DNA of 55,467 nt, taken from assembly GCA_946186505.1 (NCBI GenBank), contig CAMHNI010000019.1, positions 1 to 55,467 on the forward strand, in the 5' to 3' direction. The position numbers and the translations under genes were made by a program. Below, one piece after another: positions 53,239 through 55,467 of this stretch. The stretch is from an uncultured Prevotellaceae bacterium (lineage in GTDB: Bacteria; Bacteroidota; Bacteroidia; Bacteroidales; Bacteroidaceae). The notes under the pieces are model-generated. The model had not been told where the DNA came from and did no database searches. It saw only the letters and a program-made list of their open reading frames with translations. How positions within the stretch are numbered: position 1 is the first letter of the stretch; each line of letters opens with the position of its first letter.

Positions 53239-54127
53239 ATCGGGAAATGTAATTCATGATTTGTTCCTTTTCATCGGGATGAAACCATCTCGTTTGCTCG
53301 TCACGCTTCAACCATGTCAGTTGCTTGCGTGCATATCGGCGGGTATTGCCCTTGATGCGCTCCACAGCCTCGTCAAGGCTCCATACACCGTCAAAGTAGT
53401 TGAACAGCTCTTTGTATCCTACTGTGTTCAAGGCGTTTTCGCTTCGATATTTCAGCAATCCTTCAGCCTCGTCGAGCCATCCCTGTGCCATCATTTTATC
53501 TACACGTGTGTTAATGCGCTGGTACAGTTCTTCGCGGTCGCGGTTCAGCCCTATCTTGATGATGTTGAAAGGCCGCTGCTTCTTCTCAGCCTTGCGAAAC
53601 GAGGTGTAGGTGCGTCCCGTCATGTGGCAGATTTCCAGGGCATGGACAACACGGCGTGGGTTCTGGCGATCTACCACGGCGTAGTGCTCAGGGTCCAAGT
53701 GCCGCAGCTCCTCCACCAGGGCCTGTAACCCTTCGTCGGACAGTCTCCGCTTCATCATCGACCGTGTCTCGTCATCAACGGTAGGTATGTCGTCAATGCC
53801 GTTGCATACAGCATCGATATACATCATCGAACCTCCAGACAACAGGGCGTACTCGCTGTTGGCAAACAACTGCGGCAACAGCGCCATGACATCCTGCTCA
53901 TACATTGATGCACTGTAGTAGTCGCCGATGGATAATGTGCCCACAAAATAATGCCTCACCCTGTCCAGTTGGTCTGGAGTGGGTGAGGCTGTACCTATCT
54001 TGAGCTCACGAAACACCTGCCGGGAATCGGCATTGATGATGGGAATGTCGAAGTGCCCGGCGATGTCCATACAGAGGTCGGTCTTACCGACGGCGGTAGG
54101 CCCAGTGACGACAATCAGTGTAGCCAA
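53231..54127 (-). CDS. miaA: tRNA dimethylallyltransferase
   Basis: The 298-residue enzyme adds a dimethylallyl group to A37 of tRNAs reading UNN codons. It has the P-loop [48 protein letters not shown], and [14 protein letters not shown]. The only sensible start is TTG 54127, giving [16 protein letters not shown], the normal family start; the frame remains open upstream inside lpxA but encodes no family sequence. It lies 31 bp after lpxA. Confidence 0.91.
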   Translation of the reverse strand: MATLIVVTGPTAVGKTDLCMDIAGHFDIPIINADSRQVFRELKIGTASPTPDQLDRVRHYFVGTLSIGDYYSASMYEQDVMALLPQLFANSEYALLSGGSMMYIDAVCNGIDDIPTVDDETRSMMKRRLSDEGLQALVEELRHLDPEHYAVVDRQNPRRVVHALEICHMTGRTYTSFRKAEKKQRPFNIIKIGLNRDREELYQRINTRVDKMMAQGWLDEAEGLLKYRSENALNTVGYKELFNYFDGVWSLDEAVERIKGNTRRYARKQLTWLKRDEQTRWFHPDEKEQIMNYISRYE

Positions 54128-54158
54128 AATCGCAAATTGGAAAAACGTCAATCGAAAG

Positions 54159-54929
54159 TCACCTAATGACACCGCGCTTGGAGTTCTCGATGAACGAGCA
54201 GATGTATTCCACCTCCTTGGAGTTGGGATATTTGGCACGAGCCTCAGTAATGCCATCTTTCAGCACCCCTTGGGCATAGATGATACGATAGGCATCATGT
54301 ATGGCCTCGATGGTCTCGTTTGAGAATCCGCGGCGACGCAGGCCGATAAGGTTCACGCCGGCATAACGTACAGGCTCCTTGCCGGCAATGACGTAGGGTG
54401 GGATGTCCTGGCTGGTGCGAGTGCCACCCTGGAACATGATGTAGCTGCCTACATGCAGGAACTGGTGGAACAGGCAGGTGGCCGAGATGATGGCGTAGTC
54501 ATCAACCACCACCTCGCCGGCGAACTTCGTTGAATTGCCAATGATGCATCCGTTGCCGATGACACAGTCGTGACCGATGTGCATGTTTTCCATCAGCAGG
54601 TTGCCGTTGCCTACGACGGTCTTGCCTTTCGAGGCAGTCCCCCGGCTGATGGTGACATTCTCGCGGATGGAGTTGTTGTCGCCAATCTCGCAGGTCGTTT
54701 CCTCGCCCTGGAACTTCAGGTCCTGAGGTTTCGTCGATATGCTGGCACCGGGGAAGAACTCGTTATTGGAGCCTATGCGGGCGCCGAAGTGAATGGTAAC
54801 ATTGTTCAGGAACTTGTTGTTGTCGCCGATGACAACATTCTTGTCTATTACGCAGAAAGGACCGATGACATTGCCGTCACCCATAACGGCCTCAGGGTCA
54901 ACCACTGCCAGTGGATGTATTTGGTTCAT
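54159..54929 (-). CDS. lpxA: UDP-N-acetylglucosamine acyltransferase
   Basis: The 256-residue left-handed beta-helix acyltransferase performs the first step of lipid A synthesis. Hexapeptide repeats run from about residue 4 to 190 ([55 protein letters not shown], with a catalytic His in the first of these). The C-terminal helical part begins at [15 protein letters not shown]. Start ATG 54929. In many Bacteroidetes it follows lpxC-fabZ; here it is preceded by 538 bp without a gene and a -7 box at 54957-54964. Confidence 0.94.
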   Translation of the reverse strand: MNQIHPLAVVDPEAVMGDGNVIGPFCVIDKNVVIGDNNKFLNNVTIHFGARIGSNNEFFPGASISTKPQDLKFQGEETTCEIGDNNSIRENVTISRGTASKGKTVVGNGNLLMENMHIGHDCVIGNGCIIGNSTKFAGEVVVDDYAIISATCLFHQFLHVGSYIMFQGGTRTSQDIPPYVIAGKEPVRYAGVNLIGLRRRGFSNETIEAIHDAYRIIYAQGVLKDGITEARAKYPNSKEVEYICSFIENSKRGVIR

Positions 54930-54956
54930 ATACCCTTATTTAATTGTTTGACGCTG

Positions 54957-54964
54957 CAAAGGTA
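54957..54964 (-). promoter_or_regulatory. -7 element of the lpxA operon
   Basis: TACCTTTG on the minus strand, 27 bp before the lpxA ATG; -33 not clear. Confidence 0.5.
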
Positions 54965-55283
54965 CGCAATAAAATCGAAAACCTTATAACAATGACTCAT
55001 CTTTTCTGTTTTTTTAATATGTTCGCTTGTTGCCGAAGTGCTATGGTAAAACAATTTATAACTATATGGTTTACGAGCTGTAAGTATCATACTTACGAGT
55101 GCAAAGTATCCTCGTACCAATCCGCATCAAGGTGCTTTTTCATGCCGTTCCTAATCTCCTCATTTCTTTACGTCTTGCCTTTATTTTACGGTCATTCAGC
55201 GTTCGCTCGGCCAGAAAGGACGCTTTCTTTGCAGAGCAAAGCGAACAAAGTTCGAGTGGCTTGCAAAGAATTTCCAAAATCCG

Positions 55284-55314
55284 TTGATCTTTACAAGCTT
55301 TTTTCGTAACTTTG
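55284..55314 (+). promoter_or_regulatory. Outward promoter 1
   Basis: TTG (55284-55286), 20 bp, TAACTTTG (55307-55314). Confidence 0.6.
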
Positions 55315-55366
55315 CGATATTATCGCGAAGTTACTGGCACTCGGAAGAAAAAAGAAACGAGTTTGT

Positions 55367-55397
55367 TTTGTTCTTCCCTCGTTTTTTCGTAACTTTG
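55367..55397 (+). promoter_or_regulatory. Outward promoter 2
   Basis: TTTG (55367-55370), 19 bp, TAACTTTG (55390-55397). It is 83 bp downstream of promoter 1 and in the same direction. Confidence 0.7.
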
Positions 55398-55467
55398 TAA
55401 GAATTCTCAGCTTTTCTTTGTATAAAGGCAGTCTGGAGGATTGAGGAAAAACTGGGTTACGAATTGG

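Larger units (their letters stand above)
54930..55467. other. Non-coding region at the right edge with promoters on both strands
   Basis: The minus strand has a -7 box TACCTTTG (54957-54964) for lpxA. The plus strand has two good promoters (55284-55314 and 55367-55397). Between them, 55190-55300 is a sequence with a CGCTTT/AAAGCG hairpin that I recognise as a recurrent intergenic type in this group. The short open frames here have no protein features. A gene may begin near 55435 (GGAGG at 55435-55439) and run off the window. Confidence 0.5.

Noticed and set aside
54944..55309. Open frames of 121 and 62 codons on the plus strand, one with the phrase FYGHSAFARPERTLSLQSKANK
   Set aside because: They overlap the lpxA promoter, have no start context or family features, and look like translation of a recurrent intergenic sequence.

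Overview
The window reads as a chromosomal segment of a Bacteroidota bacterium of the Prevotella type (order Bacteroidales). The evidence is the many promoters of the form TTTG-N19/20-TAnnTTTG, scarce Shine-Dalgarno sites, TTG and GTG starts, a propionate-type methylmalonyl-CoA mutase pair, GT3-type glycogen synthase, long-form HisG, DUF4924 and cytoplasmic-membrane and secreted protein families typical of that group. No rRNA, CRISPR array, phage or classical insertion sequence with a transposase is visible. One tRNA (Ser, anticodon CGA) is cut by the left edge.

Layout. 1-17 kb is housekeeping: tRNA-Ser, cytidine deaminase, a glycogen cluster (glycogen synthase, glucan phosphorylase, a beta-helix lipoprotein), a glycosyltransferase following a hisG-hisD-hisC operon, a MltF-like lytic transglycosylase, an envelope HU-like/SPOR protein with an FHA partner, then rmlC, ugd and a lipoprotein. 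17-22.5 kb is the methylmalonyl-CoA mutase operon, which is unusually rich in invasive DNA: a GxxExxY (PD-(D/E)XK-fold) gene bounded by 32-bp inverted repeats sits between the two subunit genes, a GC-rich palindromic repeat is carried in frame inside mutA, and upstream lie a 116-bp palindrome, a 22-bp tandem repeat and a decayed copy of the mutA promoter and start. 22.5-28 kb holds a WecG-type transferase, an alpha-amylase family enzyme with fabD, and pyrK-pyrD.

27.7-43.2 kb is an accessory, secreted-protein region: a four-helix-bundle (23S rRNA intervening-sequence protein family) gene whose flanks are complementary 7-bp tandem repeats, a large PL1 pectate-lyase-like protein with autotransporter-type strand repeats, and an operon of three very large exported proteins that combine cohesin-like beta domains, dockerin-type calcium repeats and carbohydrate-binding-like modules, ending in a 56-residue peptide gene and a strong terminator. 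43.3-55 kb returns to housekeeping: LysE-type exporter, DUF4924, rmlD, RF3, a TsaC/Sua5 protein and a flavoprotein on the plus strand, facing an lpxA-miaA-PBP1A-helicase operon on the minus strand. The last 0.5 kb is non-coding with two strong promoters pointing out of the window.

The most unusual theme is a set of small hairpin-armed elements. Two carry a single small gene (GxxExxY; four-helix bundle) and one carries none. They sit between or against ordinary operon genes, their arms are built of very short tandem repeats, and in RNA the arms would pair almost perfectly, mostly through Watson-Crick and G-U pairs. The second theme is the cohesin-like/dockerin protein operon, which could be a self-assembling extracellular complex. 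Both are inferences from sequence only.
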